Part shown: positions 45,745-58,169 of the stretch, in pieces
Layout of the letters: each line of letters starts with the position of its first letter
Numbering within the stretch: the first letter of the stretch is position 1
Assembly: GCF_964275005.1 (NCBI RefSeq)
Contig: NW_027307665.1
Location: 186,001-250,000, forward strand
Reading direction: 5' to 3'
Length of the DNA stretch: 64,000 nt
Origin: Diadema setosum
Taxonomy: Eukaryota > Echinodermata > Echinoidea > Diadematoida > Diadematidae
Program-made: the position numbers and the translations under genes
Notes under the pieces: generated by a model
What the model saw: only the letters and a program-made list of their open reading frames with translations
Told to the model about the DNA's origin: nothing
The model's database searches: none

Positions 45745-47521
45745 TGTGAGTAGATTCCGGTATGATATGAAAATCCTGGTGGATAGAATCGGAAAAATCA
45801 GTCAAGCAATCAATTCAGCAATGACAATACGAATTAAAACAAACGAGGCATTAAAAAAAACTATCAAAAAAAAAAAACAACAAAAAACATATATTCAATT
45901 TACATGGTTTTACGAGGAGTCGATGATATGCCTAAAGTGAATATTAATATTCCGAAGAGAAACAAAAGTCTGCATTGGTTAATATATTTCCTCACACCTA
46001 TTCTCGAATATGCGTCTCTGAAAAACGAGGAAGAGCTGTAACCGTGAAAAGTTTCCAATGTTCAGACATAAACTTGTCTACCTTGTTTACCACAAAGATC
46101 GAATTAAATCTAGTTCAATACCTTGCATTCAAGATGTCTGTTTTTTATTGAGTCAGGGGAAGGTACGTGCACATGAAAGAGGCTACTCACATGATGAAAC
46201 CCGCAAGATTCATCCGCGCAACGTGATGAGTCATTTGTTTCCTGCTTCAAAAGCTAACACATTTTTTTTTTTTTTTTTTTAATGGGACCTGGTTCTTATA
46301 TTTCGCTTCAAATGGATTTCATTTGATGACCTCTTCATCTTACAGCTTCAGTGAAGGATATCAGATTTAGATTGCACATTCTTGTCTCTCTTACACTCAT
46401 ATTACATGTGAGCAATTTACTATCAAATATTATAAAGTGTAGTTGGAATATATCGAGAAAGTGTCACTTTCGGCAACTTCGACAAATTCCCTTGTATTTT
46501 AGAGAATAAATGTAACCTGTCTTCTGCAGCTTAGAGAGACAGAAAAAAAGATCAAGCTATTTTGCACTGGTGGTGTAATCAGCGTGTGAAGTGTCTCGTG
46601 GATTTAAATTGCAGGACGTTTCTTAACAAGCTAATGGTATTTAGATTTGGAAACCGTGTAACACAAATCAAAACACCGGGGTAAGTTTGTATGAATGAAA
46701 AAAAAAAAACTAGAAACAAGACATTCATTTACGATGGTACGATTGTATAATGAGTCCTTGCATTTCTATAAGGGATTTTCGAAACAAAATTTTCACATCT
46801 CTGAAAACGTCGCGATCTTCAAGCACATTCAAGAGTCACTTCGAAGTGCATTTGATGTGAAAAAAAAAGAAAGTAAAGAGAACATATATTTACCTTCTAA
46901 ATAATTTGAAAGGGATGAGTTCAATACGAATGTGATCGATTAATGCCGCAAATTATAAACGTACTCAGACATTTTTTTTTAACTCTCAATTGTATTAGAA
47001 GGTTCCTGTACTTTAACAACATCCGTTTCATTCATTTAGCTATACAAGATGAAAGAAAATTAAGAAGAAGGTTTTGTAAATGAATATACCTTATAAAATT
47101 TGAGTAGCGACATCATGGGGATTTTAATGCTTCGATATCGAGAAGACGAGTTGTCCAATGCTGGGAAACAAAATATTTCCTGTCAGTCCTAGATCATGTA
47201 GCTTCTTAAATCCTACACTAGCTCTCCCTGTCTATTGACATGATACTTTATTCTTGTACCATCTCATGTATCACTAATCTTGTTTTCACTGCTCGTCATA
47301 TTACCAGTTTTTGTTGACTTTTGTCATTCTCAGATTCCTTGACGTGAATAATCTCATTGTACTTCCTCCATTAATTATACACGGTACCATATATGATAGC
47401 CATCAGGCGCAATAAATGTGTACGCGGATACAGGGATCAACTTTCACACGAAGACCCTTGAAATGCATGCACTCATATTAAATGCGTTCATGAATGTGAG
47501 TGCATGTATCTGTGGATACAA

Positions 47522-47562
<41 letters not shown>

Positions 47563-47799
47563 TTAGATATAAAGTACGGACTTGATTGTTATGCTGTTCA
47601 CGTAGAAAAATAAAAAGGAGAAAAAAAAAATACTGTTATTTGAGTCTTATCAATCTCTCTTATTCGTTTGTTTCCCCGAGGCAAACCAGGCAAATATTCT
47701 AAAATATGTGACGAAAATGCATATGAAGCAGCTGGTAACGCGTACGAAGAACTTTTATTATATCAAGCATGTTTTCAAACATGTCTATATTCCTGACTC
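45745..47799. other. Upstream region of gene A, no gene
   Basis: Unique AT-rich sequence with a T-run (46261-46280) and a TA repeat at 47522-47560. If gene A starts at 45.74 kb its promoter should lie in the first part. No core promoter motif was convincing. Confidence 0.5.
47522..47560. repeat. TA microsatellite
   Basis: About 19 TA units followed by a T-run, near the left edge of duplication copy B. Confidence 0.9.
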
Positions 47800-50145
47800 T
47801 TTTAAAGGCATTAATTTGAAGTCTGACATGGCGCATGCAATACATGTATGTTCAAATAAGTTTGATAATTTCTAAGATTTGTGAAAAGTTCAACACATTG
47901 CATAAAAAGGTAAGTTGCCTGTCTGCACATTAACCCTAAAATCCACTGAAGGCAAGTTTTTAAACATATTATGTAATGGATACTAGAATTGAGAAAAAGA
48001 AAAAGAAATACATAGAACATGCCAACAAAACATTCACTTTTTTGTTTTGGTGATTGCTTGATTGTCCCTCATAAACACGTTTTGAATATTTGACTTTCAT
48101 TCAAAGCACAGCACACGGTATTATTATATCGCAGCCGTTTTGTTTTTCTCAAAGTGAATCTAAAATGCTTAGAGTATTCTGATATAGGAGTTAAGATACA
48201 TAATTTCACTGATGTGTATGACGATCATAATTTATGATCGTATGAAATAAAGATTTCTTTAATGCAAGTTTGTGTAATTAATTTACTTTTGCATAAATTA
48301 GGGGTGAATTTGTATAAGATATATACACATATGTACATGTATATATATATATATACATATATAGTTATATATAAATATATGTGTATATACTCATATGCAT
48401 TACTTTGATTCGTTACTATTACTTTTCTAGGTTTTGATATTGCCATTTGGAATTGATTGAATGTAAAAGTGAGAATGTAAAAAAAAAAAGAACTCACACA
48501 CACACCACTAAGTAAACAAAAAATCTGAAATCTCATCCAAATTTTCTTTGATATCCAGGGTGGAATTACCATCATCGATGAACACAGCTTTCCTCTTTAA
48601 TACGCACACATTATGCTCACGCATCACAACTCACCTCACACATATTGAGAGAAAAAAAGGAGACATCCTACAAGACTTACATTCGGTCTGGAAGAAGGCA
48701 GGAATGACCGCAAACACAACGCAGTTGACGAGAAATCACAGAAAAGATTTAACACAAACATAGATAACACTTACGTATTTGTATAAATCATCAAAGGGGA
48801 AATCCACTCCAAAAATAAGCTAGTCTGCTATTAAGAAAGAATTAAAAAAAAATACGATTTCAAGGGTTAAAATTTTGATCGAAACGAAGTTATGGCAATT
48901 TGAAGTTTTGCTAACTTTTGAGGAAACAGTTTTGAAAGGTCAATATGAATATGCAAATGGAAAAGTGAGCATGCCATCCCCTCACACCTTGCCATATAGT
49001 TGTTACTTCAAATTTTGAAATTTCCAGTGTTTTTTCATTCAAACGCAATTGTGCCGCGAGGCTCAAATCCTGATATATGTAACTGATCACTATTCTAAAG
49101 TTATCTAACCAGGAATAACATGTTTCAGACTGCAATGACAGAAACATTGAATTTTCGTCATTTTTAGCACACGATCAATGGAAAATTGTGAGGTAATGGC
49201 AAGGTCAGTCCACTCATTTGCATATTCATATCCACTGTACTACAACTGTTTTGAAAAAAAAAATAGCAAAACTTCAAAATGTCATACATGTTTTAACTTC
49301 CTTATTTTTTTTCATCCGATTTAAGTCAAATTGTTACATTTGAACTCGTAAGATTTAACTCTTTTTTTTTTTTTATCAGACTAACTTATTTTTGGACTCG
49401 ATTTCTCATTTAAGTTTAAGATAGAGTGTTATAATTTGAGACTGCAGATGCAAAGGGCATATCACTTTTGAAACTTCCCAAATTGTAATTTTCGGCAATT
49501 TTTACACAATTTCCGACACAATCATACCAAAGGACTGCAACTTGCGACAAGACAGAAACGTAATTGTACAAATAAAGGTATTACAAAATTCAGAAATGCC
49601 CTTACTATTCCTCATTGTTATAACCCTTTCTTTTCCATGGGTCGGTATTGTGCGAGAAGTATGTCATGATACTGTAAACACACTGATACACACACACACA
49701 CACACACAAGCACGCACAAACACACACATTCACACAAACGAACCAATATGAGGCATTCCTGGTAATATAAAAACACATTAATGAAATGAGACGAGAGATA
49801 CGAGACATCAGTCTCAATCTCTACCGCTTAGTATACTCTTTACTGGGTAACATACTTTCTCCAATATGTATAGGCTACATCAATGTTAAAGGATTAGGTT
49901 CATCGGTTACGAAACAAGACTGGGGTCATGCAGTGATTAACCAAAATAAAATCTTACAACTAAACTAACTGTAACTTGTTCTCTAATCAACATTGCTGTG
50001 AAATGAGAACTAATACCAATAGGTATTAGGTCTAAGGCAGGGCTGGTGAAATGGGGGGGGGGGGGGGGAGGACAGCCCCCTCCACACATTTTTTTTTTTT
50101 TTTAATTTGCAGAATATAAATGGTGTGACTGTTTGCCCCCCCCCC

Positions 50146-50178
<33 letters not shown>

Positions 50179-51764
50179 GAAAAAAAAGAAAAAAAAAGAA
50201 ATCACGACATATTAGGTTTGTTTTTTTGGTTTTGGTTTTTGTACCTTGGCTCCTTTTGCAGAACTTAAATGAGTCCGTGCCTCACAAAACCAACAAAAAG
50301 TCGCACTCCTTGATTTTACGTGAGGACTCAAAAAAGGTGTAACGGGTCGACCAAGTAATTTTTTATTTTTCCATATTTTCTGAAAGAGCTATTATTCTTC
50401 TACGCTATTCTTGATTTGGGATCATCAAATGAATGGGAAAGTGGGTTTTCAGCAGTTTTTCTACGACCCCTTTTATTGGTAGAGTAGTGTGTTCAGGTAT
50501 GTCCTACAGGCCCCTTTTTATTTCTTGAAAAATCCTTTGCACATTCTCCACTTTCAACTCTGATAACTTTTGAAAGCAAAATGATACTGCTCTTAAAGTT
50601 GGCATTAATCATGGACAGAATGTGTTCATAGAGCATGCTCAATCATTGTGTTTTTTCCCCATTTATTGCACAGGTAGCACCGCTTACTTAAGATTAAGCG
50701 TTTGCATATACCCTGTACTTCAAAGCCTCTTTTCTTGGTTCACATTTTTCCAAAGTGGGTGCTTTCTTTCCAATAGTTAGATAGGTTAAGAAGGTCAATT
50801 TGATTGAAGTTATACATTATTTTAAAGCTTAGAGTCTGCTCTTTCAGAATCTGCCCTTAACTAAAAATAATGTCTGGCTACTTGCAGGATTACAATTGGT
50901 ATGACTTTTTGTCAACCCCCTCCCCTTTTTTCCATAAAATATATAAGGGTCTGACTTTTTTTTCGGTTTTTGCTGCTTCTCAGTCGATGTGGGATATTTT
51001 TGGAGGGAAGTGGCAGCAAAATGTCGCAGCCCATTCTGAAAACGAATCGACATCCATGTTCCAATAAAGTCAACCCAACACTTCGAAAAACGTAGCACCG
51101 CCCCTGTAAGCACATTCGACAGGGTTCTGAAATACAGGTATCAGTGCTATTCAACGGTATTACTTAGAGAAGACGAAAACAATAATTAACATTGGTTTAA
51201 GCGATGAAAATAAAGACGTTTTTTTTTCCTTTTCTCCATTTTATTCATTTATTGTCCTTTTATTTAAGTTCAGAAGCAATGGGGACAAAATGTAACACGA
51301 CTTGCAAACATTGAGAAATCCTACTGTTACATATTTCAAGCAAGTGACAAATTGATAAATTCATTTAGATACAAACACATGGATATATGCTAGTTATGAT
51401 AGAAAATGTATTGATTTCAACCTGAAACTTTCAAAGTAAGTCACAATTTTTCTTTGAAAAGAAGCTAATCGCATGAAATCTACATTTGCAATCCAGTAAT
51501 TGAAACTTCCTGTCTTAAATAATAATAAATCTGGGGTTTTGTGATAAGCAGGATTAGAATAACAGGCAAATGTAGTGTTCATTAAAAAAACATGAAGCAC
51601 ACCTAAAGCATTTCATTAAAAAAAAAGGAAAATGAAGAAGAACAGTTATCCCTTTTCAATTTAAGAACCGTAGATTGAAGACCGAAGTTCAGCTTTTCTT
51701 AGTGGACGCAGTAAAGTCAGGAAAAGACGAGTGGAATGTATTACAAGACGCAGTCGTTTCATTT
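47800..51764. other. 3' flank of gene B
   Basis: Duplicated counterpart of 1-200 and 5.75-8.77 kb. Contains TA-rich tracts (48320-48400), a CA repeat (49686-49708), homopolymer G/C/A/T runs at 50053-50178 and one decayed MITE. No exon was found. The 3' UTR of gene B must lie in the right part. Confidence 0.6.
50271..50884. mobile_element. TGTGACC-type MITE, copy 2 (right end lost)
   Basis: Same element as 7535-8192 at the paralogous position, so inserted before the duplication. The left end is degenerate (GAGTCCGTGCCTCACAAAAC) and the right inverted end has been deleted after GTCTGGCTACT. Confidence 0.65.
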
Positions 51765-51901
51765 TCAAAAGAGAGAAATCTCTCTCCTCTTCACGATCAC
51801 TGTCGCACAGGTCAACAACGACAAGAAGAACACGGCGACGAGCAGGGCGTACGTGGTCGACGGCTGCTGAAGAACTCCTCGACGAAGACTAGCAATCGGA
51901 C
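51765..51901 (-). CDS. Gene B last exon: transmembrane helix and short tail
   Basis: A 137-base exon with acceptor CGTTTTAAG, phase 1. It encodes PIASLRRGVLQQPSTT, then the membrane helix YALLVAVFFLSLLTCATVIV and KRREISLF followed by TGA at 51765-51767. Near-identical to gene A's exon. The strong conservation of a tail this short suggests that membrane anchoring, rather than cytoplasmic signalling, is what selection has kept. Confidence 0.85.
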
Positions 51902-52487
51902 CTTAAAACGGGACCAGACATGAATGGAGTGAAAAATTATTTGGACACAACAGAAAAAGGATATACAAATACGTTACCGTGTAATTTCACTCCGAGTCCA
52001 AACAGTAAGACCCAAGATTTCTGGTTCATAACGGGTTGTATCACCTACAGGATGTAATAATGTATATGTGTGACACCGTCTTTGAGTGTTTCTTAGAGGT
52101 AAAGTTTCAACTGACAAACACTCACACACAGATTCCTGGTTTCCAGTGACTTTTTCTATTAGAAATGTCTTACAAAATCGGGGCAAACTGGCTTAATAGC
52201 TTTAGAGTTATGAATACACTCCATGACTTCTTCGATGTAAAATATATTCATCCCTCCGTTTATGGCTAATCATATGTAAATGTGAAAAAAGTAAAATTTT
52301 TTTTTCTTCATTCTGGTGCTCATTATCACATGTATTTTGCGTTTCTGCAATTATTACAGATATGTTGTGCTTATATATTGTATATAGTTTTTTCTGTTTA
52401 TTTGATGGTAATGAAAACAAATTTAAACTTTGAACGTTAACTTGAACGTTGAATAATCATCAGAGTACATCTCGCTGACTTTAATAC

Positions 52488-52781
52488 CTTTCTCTGAGCC
52501 CAAAGTTGGACAGTATTCAACGCTGGTGAAGGTCCAACCAATCCCGTTAGTACCAGAGCACGTGACATTGATGCACCTGTTGCCTGGGCGTGGTCTGAAG
52601 AGAGCCGAGGCGCAGCTGGACGAGGAAAGCGTGGTGTTCTCAACTCCGATGGTGTAAGTGTGAAGGTGTGGGAACGGCTGGTCTTGAAGACTGACGTGAC
52701 ACGTGATGACGAGAATGACCTGGCTTCCTTCGATCTCCTGGGTCTCGATGGAGAGGATATTACTTGCTGGGGGCTCGTGAC
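52488..52781 (-). CDS. Gene B Ig-like module 6
   Basis: A 294-base phase 1-1 exon (acceptor CTCATAG, donor GAGAAAG/GTATTA), orthologous to 9313-9606. Encodes HEPPASNILSIETQEIEG, VILVITCHVSLQDQPF, a Ser-rich segment, RCINVTCSGTNGIG and EYCPT. The plus strand also has a long open frame here, which is a shadow of the exon. Confidence 0.85.
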
Positions 52782-53161
52782 CTATGAGAGCAAAGAACAG
52801 CATAATTGATTTGTCTTCATCCCAAAGCAAAACAACATTTATCACAACACGCCTCTCTTCGACAAGTTGTGTCAAAACATACCATCAATCATGTAATTTA
52901 AATCTAACTTAAAAGCAGATATCGATTCAAACATTTCATTTAATTTTCGCTCTTTCCTTTTCCCATAATCTGCACAAAAAACGGACTATACAGAGTACAA
53001 AACATATAAAGCATATACATACATTTAAACAAAGACTTTCAGACATTCAAGATAATATATGCTGTTACCATTTTCTATATAACCAGAACCCATAACAAGC
53101 CTATACCTGTTCTCAGTGGCAGTGTCACCATCTTTATAATCAGAACCCATAAGAAACCTAC

Positions 53162-53440
53162 CTGTTCTCAGTGGACAGTAATTCCGCATAGAAATCGTCT
53201 CCCCGAATTGATTGATACCGGTGCAAGATATATCGATACATCGATTGGGTTGATCTTCCATGATTGTTGAAGAGGCGTTGGATCTTGACAGAATGTTTCC
53301 ATCAGCGGTGATTTCGAACACACTGATCGGTGGAAACGGTTGATCGATCGGATCCACGTGACACGAGATATTGAGACTCGTTCCCCAATTATCCTCGTCT
53401 TCTTCTACCTTGATAGAGATGATATCAACTGCAGGTGGGT
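53162..53440 (-). CDS. Gene B Ig-like module 5
   Basis: A 279-base phase 1-1 exon orthologous to 10779-11057: ISIKVEEDED, LNISCHVDPIDQPFPPIS, SRSNASSTI, RCIDISCTGINQFG and RNYCPLRT. A tandem repeat of the exon's last bases lies 55 bases downstream, creating a second donor-like GAACAG/GTATAG at 53107. Its use would change the phase from 1 to 2 and so shift the frame into the last exons. Confidence 0.85.
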
Positions 53441-53736
53441 CTGAGGAATAGAGAAAGATGTGGTCGAAGATGCATTTGATTTTATCACAAAAAAAAGTTC
53501 ACAATACAAGTTTTAAAAGTACGCAATAGATTGTTTGTTAATCAAATTTATATTTGATTATTTATAATTCTTCGAATCTCAGCCTTAACTTTTTGCCTCT
53601 GGTGGTCTGTTCGGGCCAATAAAATCCTTAAATCTATAATATGGGGGCTCGTGAAATATATTTAGCGGTCCAAAATAAAAGCAAACGTAATGTAAATTTA
53701 AGTTGTCCGGTTGTAAAATGTAATGTAGGCCTACAC

Positions 53737-54688
53737 CGCCCTACTTTGGCAAAAGGGAGCAAGTGACATCGAGTACAAGTGCTATAAATGAAGAAAATAT
53801 GTTTAGGGTAGGCCTTCCAATATGGAAATCTGTGATGAGAACAAATGTCAGTATTCGTGCAAGTCATATGGTGATGCATTTATGACAATTCGGAAAAAAA
53901 TTGATATTCCCATAGAAACTGATTATTATGTAACTCGCTTCCTTTTGTCAAAGTATTGTCGATTTGTAGCAAACATGAAAAATCTGGCAAAAGAAATCAT
54001 GTGACAATCATATCATGAGTATATTACTTGCTTCCTTTTGCCAAAGTATTATAAGTTCGTAGCAAACACAAGAAATGGCAAAAGGAAGCAAGTGACAATC
54101 ACATCATAAGGATGTCACTTGCTTCCTTTTGCCGAAGTATTTTAGACTGTGTGCAAATATAAATAACTTGGTAAAAGGAAGTGACTATCATATAATGAGG
54201 TTGTAACTTGTTTCTTTTTGCCAAAGTATTTCAGATTTTTAGCAAACATGAAAAATCAAGGAAAAGGAAGCAAGCGACAATCAAATCATGAAAATGTTAT
54301 ACTTGCTTCCTTTTGCCATAGTATTATATATATTTTAGCAAACATTAAAAAAATGGCAAAAGGAAGCAAGTGACAATCATAACCATAAGGATGTTACTTG
54401 CTCCCTTTTGCCAAGGTATTTTAGATTGTGTGTAAATATAAATGATTTGGCAAAGGGAAGCAAGTGACAGTCATATCATGAGGTTGTAACTTGCTTCTTT
54501 TTCCCATTTTTTTTTGCATGCAATTGTGTGCACTTGCTTCCTTTTGCCTTCCCGAATATCTCAGAAATGGGCAAAAATTCTAACTTTTGGATTTTCAGTT
54601 AAATAGAGCATGCTTCAAATATGCCAAATCAAGAAAAGTCAATATCCATGAAAATGTCACTTGCTTCCTTTTGCCAAAGTAGGGCATT
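53737..54688. mobile_element. Foldback element built of an alternating 20-bp motif
   Basis: The outer ends are inverted: GCCCTACTTTGGCAAAAGGG near 53737 and TTGCCAAAGTAGGGC at the right end. Inside, CTTGCTTCCTTTTGCCAAAG and its reverse complement alternate about 15 times (near 53936, 54029, 54075, 54117, 54205, 54303, 54355, 54398, 54449, 54533 and 54660), roughly 40-50 bases apart. Gene A has an empty site at 11.35 kb (AGGCCTATAATA). No coding sequence. Confidence 0.85.
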
Positions 54689-54971
54689 ATGATAATTATA
54701 TATGTATATTTGAATATGTTTTAAGTAAAACAACGATTCTTTGCATGGATTTCATTGTAAGTGGCACAGTAGAAGTCGGTAGAAATCGGATTCCTCTACT
54801 CAACCAAAGTTCTAAATTACTACAAATCATTGCAAACAGTGTTCCAAAATACGAAACTATGTCCCGACAGGATTCAACAAGTTGGAGCATAATTGTATGA
54901 CAAGCAGACGATGGGGGGGGGGGGGGGGGAGGTGGAGAGAGAGATACATTTCTGAATTTCCTATTGCTCAC

Positions 54972-55259
54972 CTCTTGGACAGTGCCTCGCCAAAGCGGAA
55001 GTAATTCCGACGCCATTAGTTGCGGAACACGTGACATTAATACACCTGTTCGGCCGTGGTCTCAGGAGGGCTGAGGTCCAGCTCGCGTTGGACAGGATGG
55101 TCCCATCAGCTCCAATGGAATACGAATGGAGGTACGGGTACGGCTGGTCGGTCAGGTTCGCTCTGCACATGATTAGCAGATTCATCTGACGGTCTTTGTC
55201 TAGGAACTCCGAAGTCTTGATCGACAAGATATCAGCAGCTGGAGGCTCGCCACTGGTTT
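54972..55259 (-). CDS. Gene B Ig-like module 4 (KTSEF type)
   Basis: The only KTSEF-type exon in gene B; 288 bases, phase 1-1, acceptor TACCCGTAG, donor AGAG/GTGAGC. Encodes TSGEPPAADILSIKTSEF, LLIMCRANLTDQPYPYLHSY, SNASWTSALL, RCINVTCSATNGVG and RHCPRG. It is very close to the three gene A copies, and its flanking intron matches theirs. Confidence 0.88.
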
Positions 55260-55787
55260 CTACGGGTAACAATGATAGGGAGAATGATGTTCCAGAGATC
55301 GTTAACGGAGTAACATATATTAGAAGTATGCTAATACTGTTATTAATTTTTAAATTAAGAGCACAACAGTGACAATCATAAAAGTTATAAAACTCATTGT
55401 GGGGATGATACCCGTCATCAAAGTTTCGAAGGGTAGGACATGTGGTGACACTGTACGGTACTTCACGTATCACGGAGCCATCGGATTTCTTCAAGACTTC
55501 TAAAGATATTGATAGTGCATACTATTAAAACTGAATATTGTTTACATCATTACCATGGTTATTACGTCTTGTGTGTGTGTGTGTTTTATAGTTTTGTAAT
55601 AAACCACCTAAAACCACAGACTTAAATCTGCGAAAAATCTGTATAACCAATATTCGATCAATAAAAAATATATATATAAATTGATCGAAACACACACACA
55701 CACACACACAGAATTGTGTCGAACTAGCGAGACGAACGTTAACACTATGCGAAGATTTTCACCCTAAGATCACACATACTGACTTAC

Positions 55788-56069
55788 CATCGTTCCTTGG
55801 ACAGTATGTTTCTGTAGTGATCGTTCTACCGATGTCGTTGATGCCGGTGCAGGAGATTTCCACACATTCACTCGGACGGGTCTCAATGGTCACGGAAGGG
55901 GAGCTTGAAGCTGACTCGATGACGTCATTCACTGCAATTTCGTATGTCTCAATTGGTGGAAATGGCTGGTCACGTGGGTTGACGAAACACGTGATCTTGA
56001 TGCCATCTATCTCCTGCCCATTCTCGTGGTCAGCGATCTGAATCACGATGATATCGTTCGCCGGAAGAT
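55788..56069 (-). CDS. Gene B Ig-like module 3, no counterpart in gene A
   Basis: A 282-base phase 1-1 exon: acceptor TTTGTCACAG, donor GATG/GTAAGT. Encodes LPANDIIVIQIADHENGQ, IKITCFVNPRDQPFPPIE, YEIAVNDVIES, ECVEISCTGINDIG and ETYCPRND. It is of the 19.3-kb subtype, so it arose by exon duplication from that type, or gene A lost its copy. All core Cys are kept. Confidence 0.85.
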
Positions 56070-56138
56070 CTGTGACAAAAATTACCAGCAATAGACTTAT
56101 TATTAGGGAGTATTACTTTCTTGTATATAATATTTATA

Positions 56139-56825
56139 TGTGACCGTGCACCTCAAAACGAACATAAAGTCGCACACACTGATTTTGCGTGAGGACTGAA
56201 AATAAGTGAAATGGGTCAACCTTGCCGAACTTGACTTTTTCATATTTTCTGAAAGAGCGGGTCTTCTTTTACATTATGCTAAAATTTGGTATCATAAAAC
56301 GGGCAGGAAAGTGTGTTTTTTTAGCAGTTTATCTCGAACATTTTTGGTAGAATAGTGTGATTAGGTGTGTCTTTAGAATCCCTTTTTCATTTCTGAAAAA
56401 CCTTGTCCACACTCTTCACTTTTAACTCTAATAACTTTTGAAAGGATAGTGCTACTGCTTTGAAACTTGGCATTAGTTATGGACAGAATGTGTTAGTGAG
56501 GCGTGCTTAATATCAGTTTAATCTGATTATCCCTTCATTGTTGTTACTCTGGTGGTTTACTTCCTGTTTTTTGTCCCATTCATCGCACAGCCAGCACTGT
56601 TTGGTAAAGATTAAGCGCTTGACAAGACACTGTACTTCAGAGCCTCTTTTCTCAGGTCACACTTTTCCTGAGTTTGTGCTTTCTTTCCAATATTTAGATT
56701 GGTTAGGAGAGTCCATTTGATTTGAGTTATACATCATTTTAAAGCTTAAAGTCTGCTCTTTTAGACTATGGTCTTAACTAAAAATTCATGTCAGGCGACT
56801 TTTTGTTTGTTTTGAGGTGCAGGGT

Positions 56826-56829
<4 letters not shown>
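56139..56829. mobile_element. TGTGACC-type MITE, copy 3
   Basis: Inverted ends TGTGACCGTGCACCTCAAAA at left and TTTTGAGGTGCAGGGTCACA at right. Inserted beside a TA repeat. Interior matches 7535-8192 and 50271-50884 (for example GTGCTTTCTTTCCAATA). This copy is unique to the gene B intron. Confidence 0.85.

Positions 56830-56876
<47 letters not shown>
56829..56876. repeat. TA microsatellite
   Basis: About 24 TA units between the MITE and a tRNA-derived sequence. Confidence 0.95.
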
Positions 56877-56882
<6 letters not shown>

Positions 56883-56979
56883 CGAGGAAGGAAGGAGAGA
56901 ACGGTTCATAGCTTTGAAATTATTATTCCTCATACTGACCCTCCTTTTCGGAGAAAAAGTGCAAGAGTTGGAAAAATTG

Positions 56980-57051
56980 GTCTCCGACGGGAATCGAACC
57001 CGGCTCTTTGACATGGAACGCCCACGCCTTAAATCGCTCGGCCACGGAGAT
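56980..57051 (-). pseudogene. tRNA-like sequence, probably head of a SINE
   Basis: The minus strand carries an A-box-like TGGCCGAGCGATTTAAGGC and a B box GGTTCGATTCC, with arms TCTCCG and CGGAGA that pair as an acceptor stem. The anticodon stem does not form five pairs and no class II variable arm is present although the A box is Leu/Ser-like. Further minus-strand sequence to the TA tract (56877) could be the SINE body. It is not a functional tRNA gene. Confidence 0.6.
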
Positions 57052-57454
57052 GTCAGAGCGGTTCAGGCAACCCAGCTCGATTACCCGACGGACCATAGAC
57101 TTGTAATGGTAGGTATGCAGTTTCCGTGACTTTATTTATCATACTCATAAAACTGATTACACTTATAACAATATAAGAACATATTTTGACTTATTCGGGT
57201 CTTTTTTGTTTACGCGTTGATTCCGGTCTTCTTGATAACCCTAATATCATAGTATATTTAGTAGGTGCCCGTTTATTGTATACGTGATTCAGGAATAGTA
57301 GGCCTACTTCATCAAAGGGGAATCTTCGAGATCATCAAAATCCCAGACGCTCATAATTATACGCCACAGAGTTCTCAGTTTCTGAAAATCTTATAAAAGT
57401 TTTCACAGACATACAGATGACTACAGATCTTACACAAGATGCTGGTAAAGACGT

Positions 57455-57789
57455 ATGGAAGCTTTTAAGTGTCATTCTACTTGACGACATGGCGAGATAA
57501 ATTATTTGTCAAATCGACTTGGCGTGATAATCTATGTCGCTATGTCGACATCTATTTATGAAGAAGTCGAATTGGGAAAATGATGTATGTCGATATGTCT
57601 ACACACGACTTTTAGGGAAGTCAACTTTGCGAGATGATATATGTCGCCAGTCGACATACACTATGTTGGTAAGTCGACATGGTAAGCAACATATCTTGAT
57701 ATGTCGACATGATATAAAATAATAAGTCGACTTGACAAAATGAAATATCTCGCCATGTCGTCAAAGAGAATGGCGCTTAAAAAGCTTCC
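57455..57789. mobile_element. Foldback element with GTCGACAT repeats
   Basis: Ends TATGGAAGCTTTTAAGTG and, inverted, TACGGAAGCTTTTTAAGCG, with homology running about 45 bases inward to GACGACATGGCGAGATA. AAGACG flanks both sides (57449-57454 and 57790-57795). The interior is a degenerate array of GTCGACATGGCGAGAT-like units in both orientations. Confidence 0.8.
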
Positions 57790-57878
57790 GTAAAGACGAG
57801 AGGAAACCATATTGTTACAAAAGGAATGGGACAAAATGTAAAGAAAACGTTGAATCACTAAATTTCCCCACTGCTCAC

Positions 57879-58169
57879 CCCTCGGGCAGTGCCTTTCCCA
57901 CGTGGAGGTGATACCGACACCGTTCGATGCGGAGCACGTGACGTCTAAACACCTGTTTGGGCGTGGCCTAAGGATGGCCGAAGATGAGCTCGTGTTGGAC
58001 AGGATGGTCCCATCAATTCCAATTGCATATGAATTGAGGTACGGATACGGCTGGTTGTTTCTGTTTAAGCGGCAAATGATTAGCAGATTCATTGTACGAT
58101 CTCTAGCTTGGAAATCCAGAGTCTCGATAGACAAAATGTTCGCTGCTGGAGGGTTGCCGCTGGTTGTCC
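57879..58169 (-). CDS. Gene B Ig-like module 2 (ETLDF type)
   Basis: A 291-base phase 1-1 exon; acceptor ACCTTTCAG, donor AGGG/GTGAGC. Encodes TTSGNPPAANILSIETLDF, LLIICRLNRNNQPYPYLNSY, SNTSSSSAIL, RCLDVTCSASNGVG and RHCPRG. It is a diverged member of the KTSEF group: the Trp of NASW is replaced by Ser. It occupies the place of one of gene A's extra KTSEF modules. Confidence 0.85.

Noticed and set aside
53737-54688. CRISPR-like array of regular repeats
   Set aside because: Eukaryotic context, alternating orientation, decaying units and terminal inverted repeats fit a foldback element.
56980-57051. Functional tRNA-Leu or tRNA-Ser gene
   Set aside because: Anticodon stem does not form and the variable arm is missing.
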